This document shows, piece after piece, positions 44,136 to 53,477 of a stretch of 64,000 bases of DNA. The first letter of the stretch is position 1; the number at the start of each line of letters is the position of its first letter. This DNA is from Gloeothece verrucosa PCC 7822 (GTDB taxonomy: Bacteria > Cyanobacteriota > Cyanobacteriia > Cyanobacteriales > Microcystaceae), in contig NC_014501.1 of NCBI RefSeq assembly GCF_000147335.1, forward strand, positions 2,478,300 to 2,542,299, read 5' to 3'. The translations under genes and the position numbers were made by a program. The notes beneath the pieces are model-generated. The model did no database searches and was not told where the DNA came from. It saw only the letters and a list, made by a program, of their open reading frames with translations.

Positions 44136-44921
44136 ATGACACTCACTCACATCCCAGAGGGAGAAGAACGACAAGTTCAAACCACAAGCGTGGCCTCCAT
44201 TGATGGCGCTCCCGTCGCCTATATCGTCGTTTTAGCCGCCGTTACGGCAGCACTGGCTTTTATTCCCTTTACGATCATCCTAGCATCAGGTGGCGGAATG
44301 CCCATGAGTCAGTTTATCTATCCCTTGCTCGGATGGATACTCGGACCACTTGCCGGAGGATTAGCCAGTGGTATGGGGATGTTAATTGGTGCTTTTTTTG
44401 CTCCCTATACGGCAGGAATGCCGATTTTTTCAGTGACGGGAGCCTTTCTAGGAAGCTTTACCGCCGGAGCAATGGTTTTAGGTTACAGGCGGAAATACTG
44501 GTGGCTGGGATTAACCATTTTGTTCACATTTGCCTATTGTTTCTATGTCCGCCAAGCCCTTCACAATGGTGTCAGTCCTAAGATCATCTTTCTAGGTTCT
44601 TTTATCGATTGGTCGGGCCTTGTATTATTCGCTTTACCCACTCGAACCTTATTTGCTCGCTGGATCAACAGTAACAAACTTATTCCTTTAATAGCAGGTT
44701 TATTCTTAGGAACCTGGACCGTCTCTGGAGTGGGCCATCTCAGCGCGAGTGCGATCAATTACTATTTGTATAATTGGCCCGAAGAAATTTGGATTGCGCT
44801 TATTCCGATTATGCCCGTAGAAAACTTGTTTCGTTGTGTGGGCGGGACAATCATTGGTGTTGGGGTAATTTCTGGACTGAGGGAGATAAATTTAGTTAAA
44901 CCTAGAGAAGCTATTTATTAA
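44136..44921 (+). CDS. ECF transporter substrate-binding (S) component
   Basis: 261 residues with about six hydrophobic segments. The N-terminal 25 residues are polar and cytoplasmic. MSQFIYPLLGWILGPLAGGL and FAPYTAGMPIFSVTGAF contain the Gly/Ala helix surfaces by which S components contact the T subunit. It gives the importer its specificity (vitamin, metal or other micronutrient), which I cannot assign; the upstream 100 bases show no obvious riboswitch that would tell. It is one base from the ATPase gene, then the T component, so the operon encodes a complete dedicated ECF importer. Confidence 0.8.
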   Translation: MTLTHIPEGEERQVQTTSVASIDGAPVAYIVVLAAVTAALAFIPFTIILASGGGMPMSQFIYPLLGWILGPLAGGLASGMGMLIGAFFAPYTAGMPIFSVTGAFLGSFTAGAMVLGYRRKYWWLGLTILFTFAYCFYVRQALHNGVSPKIIFLGSFIDWSGLVLFALPTRTLFARWINSNKLIPLIAGLFLGTWTVSGVGHLSASAINYYLYNWPEEIWIALIPIMPVENLFRCVGGTIIGVGVISGLREINLVKPREAIY

Positions 44922-44922
44922 T

Positions 44923-46647
44923 ATGAAAGCGATCGCCACTTTAGAAAAAGTTTCTTATCTTTACCCCTCTTCAAGGGATGCGGTACTAAAAGATATCTCC
45001 CTAGAAATTTACCCAGGAGAATTTTTAGGACTGATAGGCCCGACGGGTGCGGGGAAATCAACCCTTTGTCTCGCCCTCAATGGAATAGTCCCCCAATTTT
45101 ACGGGGGGCGCTTTTTTGGCCATATTACTGTAGCCGGAAAAGATACTCTCGATAGTCCCATCACAGAATTATCTCGTTATGTGGGGATGGTATTTGAAGA
45201 CCCCGAAATGCAACTCACCTCGACTTCGGTAGAAAATGAAATCGCTTTTGCGCTGGAAAATTTATCGGTTCCTAGAGATGAAATTATCAGCCGCATTCCC
45301 CGAGTCTTAGAAGCAGTGCGCCTAGAAGGTTATGAGCAAAAAAATCCTCAAGAGTTATCCGGCGGACAAAAGCAACGTTTAGCCATTGCTTGTGTTTTGG
45401 CCCTACAACCGAGTCTATTGATTCTCGATGAACCTACCTCTCAATTAGATCCGATCGGTTCAAACGAAGTTTTTGCTACTGTTAAAGAACTCAATCAAGA
45501 GCTAGGTATTTCTATTCTTATGGTTTCTCATGCGGCTGAAGAAATGGCTCAATTTGCTGATCGCATGGCTTTTTTATCGGATGGGAAACTGTTAGCTTTA
45601 GGAACCCCTGACCAAATTTACTCCCAGGTTGAACAATTAACTCAACACTATCTGCGCCCCCCTCAAGCGGCTCAAACTTTTTATTTAATCACAGAGCGGC
45701 AAATTCCCATTAGTCAAATTCCGGTTACCCTCCCTCCGAGTTTAGCCCTCCTGGTCGCCTTATCCCAAAAAGCTCAAATCACTCCACCCCCTCAATTTCT
45801 GACACCGCCAGAGAGAACAGAACCCCCTTTGCTATGTGTAAAAAACCTCATCCATACCTATCAAGATGGAACCCAAGCCTTACGAGGAGTATCTTTAGAT
45901 ATTCATCCGGGGGAATATGTGCTGATTGTGGGGCAAAATGGAGCCGGCAAAAGTACCCTAGTCAAGCATTTCCTCAACCTCCTACAACCTTCTCATGGCA
46001 AGGTGTATGTTAATAATCGAGAGACTAGCACCCTCTCAGTCAGCGATTTAGCGCGTTCCATCGGCTATGTGGCTCAAAATCCCGATCAGCAAATTTTTAA
46101 CACTACCGTAGAAAAAGAAGTCACTTTTGCTTTGCGAAATCTCGGTTATTCCCGCAAAATGATCGAGCAACGGACCTCCTCTAGCCTTAAAGATATGGAG
46201 TTATGGGAAGTTCGTCATGTTCATCCCCTGGCTTTACCGAAAGGCGATCGCGCTCGAATCGTCATTGCCGCAATTTTAGCCATGAACCCAGAGATTGTGA
46301 TTTTTGATGAACCTACCATCGGACAAGATTATCGGGGAGCCTGTTCTATTTTAGATGTGAGTCGTCAATTACATCAAAAGGGAAAAACGGTTATTGTCAT
46401 TACTCATCATTTATATTTGATGGCTGAATATGCCGAGCGAGTGATTGTCATGGGACAAGGAACGATCCTACTCGATGCCCCTATCCGCCAAGCTTATCAT
46501 CAAACAGAACTGTTACAATCTACCTATTTAACTCCCCCTCAAGCGGTTTTGTTAGCTCAAAAACTCGCTGAACTTACAGGACAAGATTACCCTTTATTAA
46601 CGCCTCAAGAGTTGGCCAATTGCTTTGTACCTCGTCAGTCTAGTTAG
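44923..46647 (+). CDS. Double ABC ATPase of the ECF transporter (EcfA-EcfA' fusion)
   Basis: 574 residues holding two ABC domains. Domain 1: Walker A GPTGAGKST (39-47), signature LSGGQ (145-149), Walker B LLILDEPTSQLD. Domain 2: Walker A GQNGAGKST (337-345), then LPKGD (438-442) in place of LSGGQ, and Walker B IVIFDEPTIGQD. The second signature is degenerate, so one of the two composite ATP sites is likely weak, an asymmetry known in other ABC proteins. It energises uptake by coupling to EcfT. Start is one base after the S-component stop. Confidence 0.93.
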   Translation: MKAIATLEKVSYLYPSSRDAVLKDISLEIYPGEFLGLIGPTGAGKSTLCLALNGIVPQFYGGRFFGHITVAGKDTLDSPITELSRYVGMVFEDPEMQLTSTSVENEIAFALENLSVPRDEIISRIPRVLEAVRLEGYEQKNPQELSGGQKQRLAIACVLALQPSLLILDEPTSQLDPIGSNEVFATVKELNQELGISILMVSHAAEEMAQFADRMAFLSDGKLLALGTPDQIYSQVEQLTQHYLRPPQAAQTFYLITERQIPISQIPVTLPPSLALLVALSQKAQITPPPQFLTPPERTEPPLLCVKNLIHTYQDGTQALRGVSLDIHPGEYVLIVGQNGAGKSTLVKHFLNLLQPSHGKVYVNNRETSTLSVSDLARSIGYVAQNPDQQIFNTTVEKEVTFALRNLGYSRKMIEQRTSSSLKDMELWEVRHVHPLALPKGDRARIVIAAILAMNPEIVIFDEPTIGQDYRGACSILDVSRQLHQKGKTVIVITHHLYLMAEYAERVIVMGQGTILLDAPIRQAYHQTELLQSTYLTPPQAVLLAQKLAELTGQDYPLLTPQELANCFVPRQSS

Positions 46648-46658
46648 GAGATAAGATT

Positions 46659-47528
46659 ATGGGAATTGCCAATTTTCAAACCGTAAAACGAGATTCTATC
46701 TTTACTCGTATCGACTTCCGCAGCAAATTGGTGATTATGGTAACAGTTACCCTCATTGCCTTTATCTGGGAAAGTCCAATTACCGGCGGCTTTTTAACCT
46801 TAACTGTGGTCATTGCTTGTCTATTAGCAGGAGTTAAGTTAGATTATCTCGGCACTCTTTTAAAGATTATGCTCCCCTTTTATCTGTTTCTTTTACTGAG
46901 CATGGGCTTTTTTAATATCACTCAGGTCAAATTATTAACCCATAAGCAAGAATTAACCACCTTATTAACGGTTCCTGCCCATTGGTGGATTTTGGGTGGC
47001 GCAAAAATGTCGGTAGAAGGGCTTTTATATGGCGTAAATGTTATGTTTAAAACCTTGACAATGCTTCTGGTGATTCCGTTAACCATTTTTACCACTGATG
47101 TCAACCAGATGATTGTTAGCCTAGTTAAGGCGAGAATTCCTTATAAAATTGTTTTTATTTTTTCTTCGACTTTGCGCTTTTTCCCCTTACTTTTTGATGA
47201 AATTCAAGCCATTATTCAAGCCCAAAGATTAAGGGGATTGGCATTTGAAAAAATGGGTTTACTAAAACGTATCCGTGTCTATGCTACGGTAGCTGTCCCC
47301 CTGATTTTAAATGCTATGACCAAATCTCAAACCCTAGAAGTGGTATTACAATCCAAGGCTTTTTCGGGCAGTTCTCAAAGGACTTATCTTCACGAATCTA
47401 TTCTCAGCAGAACTGATTATTTAATTATCGGTAGCTGTGTGGGCTTATTTGTCCTAGCTTTAATTGTTTATTTTTGGTTAGGAATCGGTCAGTTTGCTTG
47501 GCTGATTTATCCTCAACAAAATTTATAA
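46659..47528 (+). CDS. ECF transporter T component (EcfT/CbiQ-like)
   Basis: 289 residues, with six or so TM segments, ending in an extra TM pair. The cytoplasmic coupling helices are seen as SLVKARIPYKIVFIFSSTLR and AIIQAQRLRGLAFEK, the latter with the Ala-Arg-Gly (ARG-type) motif that docks into the ATPase grooves. It links the S component to the ATPases. AGGAGAT at 46647-46653 is the ribosome-binding site, 11 bases after the ATPase stop. Confidence 0.9.
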   Translation: MGIANFQTVKRDSIFTRIDFRSKLVIMVTVTLIAFIWESPITGGFLTLTVVIACLLAGVKLDYLGTLLKIMLPFYLFLLLSMGFFNITQVKLLTHKQELTTLLTVPAHWWILGGAKMSVEGLLYGVNVMFKTLTMLLVIPLTIFTTDVNQMIVSLVKARIPYKIVFIFSSTLRFFPLLFDEIQAIIQAQRLRGLAFEKMGLLKRIRVYATVAVPLILNAMTKSQTLEVVLQSKAFSGSSQRTYLHESILSRTDYLIIGSCVGLFVLALIVYFWLGIGQFAWLIYPQQNL

Positions 47529-47607
47529 CAAAAACCCAGGAATAAATCCTTATAATGGCGGAAATCGTACTAACTTTTAAACTAGAAAGACTCCAAAATG
47601 ATAAAAG

Positions 47608-48900
47608 TTACTGATAGGTGTATTGATTTTTAGAAAAAACCGGTTTGCCTGTAAATATAGCTTGTTCAATAATATCAGCCGCTTGGCGCACTCCTCCAGA
47701 GTCCTTAATGGCCTGTTGTAATCTGATAGCATTGTTTTTATAGGAATCTTCTGTTAACACCTGTTTGATAAACTGCTGTAGTTTCTGCACGCTAACTTGC
47801 GAAAGAGGTAAAACTTTTCCGGTTCCTGTCCAAGCGATTCTCGCCGCTACTGCGGGTTGATCGTTTGTAATGGGAATAGCTATCATAGGAACCCCATTGG
47901 TTAAAGATTCTAAAGTAGTATTCATCCCCGCGTGAGTGATAACCAGAGTAGCCTTTTTTAATAGTTCTAATTGCGGTGCATAACCAACGACAAGGGGGTT
48001 TCCCGGCAAATTGGCTAGAGAGTCGGGACTATGACCACCCCCTAAAGCTATCACCACTTGAACCTTTAAGGGGGCGCACGCTTCGGCAATCATCTGGAAA
48101 ATCCACAGAAGACCATTTTGTATTGTTCCCATCGAAACATAAATAAGAGGTTCTCCCGTTAACTTCTCATAAGGAAAAGGTACAGGTTCTCGCTTACTTT
48201 TATGACTATATGGTCCTGTAAAATGAAAGCTTAATGGTAGTTCTTGGCGAGGAAATTCAAACTCGGCAGGCTGGTGACAAAGTTGAGCTAATGAGGAATA
48301 GCTTTCGTTAAAATTTGAGAATGTAGCTAAATTCCACTGTTTACGGTAGCTATTAATGGTTTCTCGCAGGGATTTTTCTAAATAATTAAGCAGTTCATAA
48401 CCGACTTTGTTGCGTAGAAGCCCCTTCCATGAGGGATCATAATTCCAAGATGTTATAAAGGGAGGAACACCTATTTCTTGATTGGTCATCACTCCATTGC
48501 AAATAGTTACGAAAGGAATGCCTAAATAGTCAGCAACCGTTCCTCCTTCTGGGGCACATTGATCTACTAACATCGCCTCTATTCCTGCGGTTTGAGCGGC
48601 TTTAGGAGCATCCTCAAGGCACGTTCTAGCCGCCTTGACACCAATGGCAAAGCTATAGCGCAATGCTTTAATTCCATGTAAATTACTAAGTTTAGAAATT
48701 ATTTTTTGCGTTGAGCCTTCAGGAAAATCCGTCTTGCCAGTCTCCTGAAATTCTAATCCCATAGCTAGAGCTTTTTGTTTAGCATATTCAACTCCCAATA
48801 AAGTAACGCGATGACCACGCTGTTTTAGTTCATAGCCTAAAGTCGTTATCGTGTTAAGATGACTGGGGGCAGCAGGACAAATAAGTCCAAAATGAGCCAT
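47608..48900 (-). CDS. UGT/MGT-type glycosyltransferase (CrtX-like)
   Basis: 430 residues from ATG 48900 (a TTG at 48915 is also in frame). AHFGLICPAAPSHLNT begins the N-terminal GT-B acceptor domain, and GYAPQLELLKKATLVITHAG with NGVPMIAIPITNDQP in the C-terminal domain binds the UDP-sugar. Sequence style is closest to zeaxanthin glucosyltransferase and macrolide glycosyltransferases. It may glycosylate a carotenoid or lipid (inference). No carotenoid genes adjoin it, and the next gene upstream encodes an FkbM methyltransferase on the same strand, 115 bases away. Confidence 0.82.
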   Translation of the reverse strand: MAHFGLICPAAPSHLNTITTLGYELKQRGHRVTLLGVEYAKQKALAMGLEFQETGKTDFPEGSTQKIISKLSNLHGIKALRYSFAIGVKAARTCLEDAPKAAQTAGIEAMLVDQCAPEGGTVADYLGIPFVTICNGVMTNQEIGVPPFITSWNYDPSWKGLLRNKVGYELLNYLEKSLRETINSYRKQWNLATFSNFNESYSSLAQLCHQPAEFEFPRQELPLSFHFTGPYSHKSKREPVPFPYEKLTGEPLIYVSMGTIQNGLLWIFQMIAEACAPLKVQVVIALGGGHSPDSLANLPGNPLVVGYAPQLELLKKATLVITHAGMNTTLESLTNGVPMIAIPITNDQPAVAARIAWTGTGKVLPLSQVSVQKLQQFIKQVLTEDSYKNNAIRLQQAIKDSGGVRQAADIIEQAIFTGKPVFSKNQYTYQ

Positions 48901-49015
48901 AATAAGCAGTCTCAACTGTAATTTAATCTACTTATCATACCATTGATAGCTCAAATTTCCTCATAATCAGCCAAATTTATGATTTAACCTGAAACTGCTT
49001 GCCTAACACAAAAAC

Positions 49016-49834
49016 TTATAACTTAATTTGATCTAATAACCTATCAGCAGATTGATGTATAGCTACGTAGTTACCCATTCTAAAGTTTTCGTCCTCAAAC
49101 AGATTGTAGGGCTTGAATTTTACTCCTGTGGGGTAAAGTCTTCCAATGGAATAACCATAGGGCGCAAGAAGATGATAAACATCGCCTAACGTTATTCTCG
49201 GTGGAATATAAGTTAGACCATATTCAAATTGAATTAAAGTGATTTTTCCCGCTTGAAGCAGTTCATTAAATCCTTTTAAAACTGAGAGTTCATGCCCTTC
49301 TGTATCAATTTTCAGAAAATCAATCTGATTAATCTGGTTTTCTTGACAATATTGGTTTCCTGACTTGACTGAACAGATTACAGTTGTCGATTCCCAATCC
49401 CTGGGTAATGGTTGAATACTATTACAGGTATCTCCATAGAGATAACTGGTTACTTCAATCTCTCTATCCCGATCAGAGAGTCCAATATTAATTAAAGTAA
49501 CTCCTGCCTCCTGTCCTAAATTTTTCTCAAGAATGCTGAAGGTTTCAGGAAGAATTTCAAAACAATAAATACTTGAATTAGGAAATTTATTTTTCAGGAA
49601 CCTAGTCCATTCTCCATGATTGGCTCCCACATCAAAGGCAATAATATTTTTTGAACCAAAATATTTTTGGGCTGATTCAATTAGATAAAATTCGCCATTA
49701 TCTGGCATATTATAATAAGCTTCGTTCCAGTAGCCGCTTAAAAAATCTTCGGCAATTTCTTTACCTATTTGAACGATTTTACTTTGATAATTTTGTCTAA
49801 CTAAGTTTTTAATAAATTTAGATAGTTCACTCAT
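49016..49834 (-). CDS. FkbM-family SAM-dependent methyltransferase
   Basis: 272 residues. IAFDVGANHGEWTRFLK (about 61-77) is the SAM-binding loop; SIYCFEILPETFSILEKNL, LINIGLSDRDREIEV and IDFLKIDTEGHELSVLKGF are the standard FkbM blocks. Such enzymes O-methylate sugars or polyketides, often on surface polysaccharides or glycolipids. The glycosyltransferase downstream on the same strand may supply the glycan, but no cluster is complete. Confidence 0.92.
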   Translation of the reverse strand: MSELSKFIKNLVRQNYQSKIVQIGKEIAEDFLSGYWNEAYYNMPDNGEFYLIESAQKYFGSKNIIAFDVGANHGEWTRFLKNKFPNSSIYCFEILPETFSILEKNLGQEAGVTLINIGLSDRDREIEVTSYLYGDTCNSIQPLPRDWESTTVICSVKSGNQYCQENQINQIDFLKIDTEGHELSVLKGFNELLQAGKITLIQFEYGLTYIPPRITLGDVYHLLAPYGYSIGRLYPTGVKFKPYNLFEDENFRMGNYVAIHQSADRLLDQIKL

Positions 49835-49928
49835 CGAAAATTAAAAATAAAAAGATATTATACCCTATCTCACCCTTCATTTACTATTTTGTCAAAAATC
49901 AGGAAACTACAGGGGAGATAAGGCGAAT

Positions 49929-50729
49929 TTAAGCCGCTTTTACCTTGCGCTGAGGAAATTGATCAATCTTAGCTATGCCATAAAAAACCAGTTCTTTATC
50001 CTTGATTCTAAAGCGATCTAAACGTAATTGAGTCCCATCGAGGGCAAATTTATCTAAATCTAATAAATTATTCACATGATCAATTAAAGCTTTGCTTAAT
50101 TCTATCCCTTCTGAATCACCCCCATAAGTGACATCGACAAATTGAAGCTTACGCCGCTCAACCACTTCTAAATGAGCTTTGAGGTCCACATTAAGCGGCT
50201 CTGAAGCTTCTCCGACTCGGACCTGAGATTTTAAGCTAAAGGATTTATCCTCATTGAGAATCATCTCAGTCTTTTGGAAATAGAGCGCTTTTCCTTGATA
50301 CTGTAATTTTTGTAACTTTTCTACTACAAAAGGTGTGTTAAAAGATTTTGTCAAATCATCTTCAGTCAGCACAACTCGCATACTTGCTTGAGTCGGTTGC
50401 CTCAGTCTAACCTGACCTTTAAAAATGGCACTAAAATCGATAGAAACCGCTTGGACATAGAGTTCCATTGCCTCAATCCGTAGTCCGTTGTACATCAGCA
50501 TGGCGTTACCAATGAAGTCAAACCCGTCCACACTGCCCTGAAGCAGTTTAGTTACGGGTTCAGCACGGACGTTCGCCTCAATTTTGCCAGTGCGCTTGAA
50601 TAAGGCAGCGATCGCTGCGCTTACCGCTTTGCTGACGAGTTGATCTCCACTTTGGTTGGGTAATGGTAAGCTACCAAACACAATCGATGTCATATCCTGA
50701 TTTACGAGTATCATTGCCCATCTTAACAT
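49929..50729 (-). CDS. DUF2993 (LmeA-like) lipid-binding family protein
   Basis: 266 residues in this frame; ATG at 50714 and 50693 are alternative starts because the first residues are not typical. QLVSKAVSAAIAALFKRTGKI, GLRIEAMELYVQAVSID and LRQPTQASMRVVLTEDDLTK are characteristic of DUF2993, a family with a tubular lipid-binding fold related to LmeA. No signal peptide is evident, unlike mycobacterial LmeA. Function in cyanobacteria is unknown. It is divergent from the chelatase-like gene. Confidence 0.8.
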   Translation of the reverse strand: MLRWAMILVNQDMTSIVFGSLPLPNQSGDQLVSKAVSAAIAALFKRTGKIEANVRAEPVTKLLQGSVDGFDFIGNAMLMYNGLRIEAMELYVQAVSIDFSAIFKGQVRLRQPTQASMRVVLTEDDLTKSFNTPFVVEKLQKLQYQGKALYFQKTEMILNEDKSFSLKSQVRVGEASEPLNVDLKAHLEVVERRKLQFVDVTYGGDSEGIELSKALIDHVNNLLDLDKFALDGTQLRLDRFRIKDKELVFYGIAKIDQFPQRKVKAA

Positions 50730-50837
50730 TAAGAAATATTAAGCGGGTAGACAATGTGTTATTCCAAACTTTTGAATAACTAACACATGAGTTTAAGCGA
50801 GCTTATCTAAGGCAAGAGGGAAGGGGAAAGGACAACT

Positions 50838-50858
50838 AATGACTAATGACCAATGACT
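50838..50858. repeat. Heptamer array, three units
   Basis: AATGACT, AATGACC, AATGACT in tandem, in the gap between DUF2993 and the chelatase-like gene. Confidence 0.8.
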
Positions 50859-50920
50859 CATCAAAAATGCCCCATAGGGGGATAGTGTTCTAGAATAAAA
50901 CAAAGAGTAAGCTGACTGGG

Positions 50921-50940
50921 GTGCGGAACCAGTTCCGCAC
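50921..50940. promoter_or_regulatory. Near-perfect palindrome upstream of the chelatase-like gene
   Basis: GTGCGGAAC-CA-GTTCCGCAC: two 9-bp arms with a 2-base centre, ending 35 bases before the GTG start. It is GC-rich against an AT-rich background. Either a protein operator, possibly for a metal or tetrapyrrole regulator, or an mRNA hairpin; the spacing is compatible with both. Confidence 0.5.
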
Positions 50941-50975
50941 AGCGATCAGCGATCCAATCAAGAGAGGAAAATATA

Positions 50976-52133
50976 GTGGTTGCTATACCTGAACAACGAC
51001 AACAAGACCTCACTCCCTCAGTACCTGCCCATGACGGGGTTGCGGTGCTACTGATGGGTTATGGAGAAGTAGAAAGTTATGAAGACTTCGCCAACTACAA
51101 TGAACAGGCATTAAATCTTCTAACCGCTAAGTTTGCTCCGGTTCCCACCTGGATTTATCCCCCTCTGGCTAAATTATTAGCTATTTTTGACCTCCATGAG
51201 TGGCAACACCAACATAACCACTTTATTTCACCCCATAATCATATTTTTGAACATCAACGGGAAGCCATTGAGAAAAATTTACAAGCGAAGTGGGGAGAAC
51301 GAATTAAGGTATTTAAAGCCTTTAACTTCTGCGCCCCCTTCTTGCCACATCAAGTTTTAGAACAAATTAAAGCTGAAGGGTTTGAAAAAATCTTGATCTA
51401 TCCCCTGTTAGTGGTAGATTCGATCTTTACCAGTGGCATTGCCGTAGAACAAGTGAATGCGGCTTTATCCCATACCAGTAACGGACAAGAACACTGGGTT
51501 AAAGGACTGCGCTATATACCCTCTTTTTATAATCAGCCAGACTATATCAATTTAATGGCCCAGTTGGTAGAAGAAAAAATTAGCCAAGAGTTAGCCGCCA
51601 CTTATTTACCTTCCCAAATTGGGATTATTTTAATGAATCATGGATGTCCCCATGAAGCCAAAGGGTTTACCTCCGGAATTGATGAAAGCCAAGCGCTTTA
51701 TGAATTAGTCAGAGAAAAACTGATTTATCGTTATCCTCTGATTTCTGTTGGCTGGTTAAATCACCAAACCCCCCTGATTAAATGGACTCAACCGAACGCC
51801 GAATTAGCGGCTAATAATTTGATTGAACTCGGAGCAAAAGCACTGATTTTTATGCCCATCGGGTTTGCGACAGAAAACCACGAAACCCTTTTAGATGTGG
51901 AGCATATTATTGAAAATTTGCGTCGCAAATACCCTAAAGTCAATTATGTTCAGATGGCTTGTGTCAACGATAATCCTCAATTTTGTCAGATGGTAGCCCA
52001 CTGGGCAGATGAGCAAATAGAGGCTTTATTAAACGAGGAAGCTTTAGCGGTTAATCCCAGTTTAGCTATCTCCCAAGTGCAAGCTAACCATCATCATCAC
52101 CATCACCATCATCACGGACATCATCATCATTAA
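50976..52133 (+). CDS. Ferrochelatase-family protein with poly-His C-terminus
   Basis: 385 residues from GTG 50976 (GAGAGGA upstream). The two-lobe ferrochelatase fold is supported by VAVLLMGYGEVESYEDF, NFCAPFLP, ILMNHGCPHEAKGF (His in the position of the catalytic SxHG) and ENHETLLDVEHI (acidic metal-path residue). Cyanobacterial HemH usually ends with a chlorophyll-binding LHC-like segment; this one lacks it and instead ends with 13 His in 14 positions around a single Gly. The many His near the N-terminus (HEWQHQHNH, HNHIFEHQ) also stand out. It could insert a metal other than Fe, or be a metal-storing chelatase. Symbol withheld because it may be a paralogue. Confidence 0.8.
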   Translation: MVAIPEQRQQDLTPSVPAHDGVAVLLMGYGEVESYEDFANYNEQALNLLTAKFAPVPTWIYPPLAKLLAIFDLHEWQHQHNHFISPHNHIFEHQREAIEKNLQAKWGERIKVFKAFNFCAPFLPHQVLEQIKAEGFEKILIYPLLVVDSIFTSGIAVEQVNAALSHTSNGQEHWVKGLRYIPSFYNQPDYINLMAQLVEEKISQELAATYLPSQIGIILMNHGCPHEAKGFTSGIDESQALYELVREKLIYRYPLISVGWLNHQTPLIKWTQPNAELAANNLIELGAKALIFMPIGFATENHETLLDVEHIIENLRRKYPKVNYVQMACVNDNPQFCQMVAHWADEQIEALLNEEALAVNPSLAISQVQANHHHHHHHHHGHHHH

Positions 52134-52150
52134 AACCTGGTTATAGGGTA

Positions 52151-52176
52151 GGGTAAGCTCACAGTTTCCCTTACCC
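52151..52176. terminator. Terminator-like hairpin between chelatase and DUF4231 genes
   Basis: GGGTAAG (52151-52157) / CTTACCC (52170-52176), 12-base loop, followed by TTTACCTT. It lies between convergent genes and may serve both. Confidence 0.6.
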
Positions 52177-52223
52177 TTTACCTTAGTTATGATGAAGATG
52201 AGCGAAAAGCCCATCCCACATCG

Positions 52224-53075
52224 TTAGCTTGATGGTTGAGACTGCTCCTCACCTGTTCCCTCCTCGGGCTTCTGTTCTAGCTTCTTCTCATTAAAGGCCT
52301 GTAATTGCTTGAGATGAATATTATTCACCTGAACAATAAAATTCTCCACAGATTTTTGTGCTTCCAGAGGCAATTGAGATGCTTCCAAAGAACTGTATTG
52401 ATACAGGGGAGTTACTCCTAAAATAAATTTTTCCTGTTCAGCTTCTAACAATTCAACGGCAGTATTGGCAGCCACCCAGTTTTCTTGAAACGGAAAGGAA
52501 GTCACGATACTAGCCACGATCGCCGCAATGGCAGGACAGATAACCGGTAACCATTTGAGCCAGCCGTTGCCGGTTTCCAATTTGTCCACTAATACTAAAA
52601 TGGGTGTAACCCCAGATAAAACAATCGTCGCAATCTGGAAAATATAATAAATATTGCGAGAGGTTTCGCGGGTTTTTTTGTAATCATCAATTAAATCTTG
52701 GCTATATTTTAAGGCTCTAACTCTGGCTGGCGTGATAAACTTATTCGCTCCCCCAGTCACATCACTTCTAAGAGCATCATATAATTTAGCCTTGCGAGTC
52801 AGTTCAAAGCGCTCACTGCTTTTGTTGTAGCCTTTAGCTAATTCTTGATCAATTAAATACACAAAAACTAAAACAGCCGCCGAACCAGCAGAGTACAATT
52901 TAACGAGTTGCAGTTCGGGAAAAATTAAGTTAAAAATTATTGTCCCGATGAAAATAGCTAACAGTAAATACTCAAATATTTTCAACGCTGACAAAAACCC
53001 AGCGTTTTCTGAGCTAGAGTAATCTTGTTCGGTATTTAAACCCTGAATTGGGTCTATTTGTTCGATATTGGCCAT
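52224..53075 (-). CDS. DUF4231/SLATT-like membrane protein
   Basis: 283 residues. Two TM pairs are seen, about 34-76 and 145-190, with a helical loop between them and the conserved ending FPFQENWVAANTAVELLEAE of the DUF4231/SLATT group. The last 30 residues are Glu/Gln-rich. SLATT proteins are predicted pore formers in bacterial conflict systems, but no partner effector or nucleotide cyclase lies next to this gene, so a stand-alone role is more likely. Confidence 0.78.
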   Translation of the reverse strand: MANIEQIDPIQGLNTEQDYSSSENAGFLSALKIFEYLLLAIFIGTIIFNLIFPELQLVKLYSAGSAAVLVFVYLIDQELAKGYNKSSERFELTRKAKLYDALRSDVTGGANKFITPARVRALKYSQDLIDDYKKTRETSRNIYYIFQIATIVLSGVTPILVLVDKLETGNGWLKWLPVICPAIAAIVASIVTSFPFQENWVAANTAVELLEAEQEKFILGVTPLYQYSSLEASQLPLEAQKSVENFIVQVNNIHLKQLQAFNEKKLEQKPEEGTGEEQSQPSS

Positions 53076-53477
53076 AGCTTTAAGATCAATTTAAATTGCA
53101 TCTATCATTTTACTCGACCTACTCCGCTTAGGACAAAATTTAAACATTTATTCGCTAAAAAGGCTAATATGCCTGCTCAATCAGGATCGGGATTCACTAG
53201 AAATAGTTGACATTTATCCCGTTAAATTCCCTTTTTATTGCTCAAAATTCTCTATTTCACTTCATGGCAAAAGCTATCACATTTGAGGGTTCGCTGGCTC
53301 AAAAGAGCGGCTTTAAGTAAGATTCTACAGCAGCAATGGGTGAACCGGTACAAGAAGTGGCCCAGAGCTACAGGCCGCCAACTCATAAATGAGAGAGGCG
53401 CGACGAGCTTAACATCTTGAAGTGTCGTGCCCCACCAATGATCGGCATATTCTTTTTGCCCAGTTCTCGTAGTTCTA
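53076..53477. other. Intergenic region between DUF4231 and rpsU
   Basis: 402 bases. Open frames exist on both strands, but none has convincing start signals, codon bias or family features. The rpsU gene reads into it, so it contains the rpsU 3' end. I see no RNA gene here. Confidence 0.4.

Noticed and set aside
52224..53075. DUF4231/SLATT protein as part of a defence system
   Set aside because: No nucleotide cyclase, effector or other conflict gene is adjacent; the neighbours are a chelatase and rpsU.
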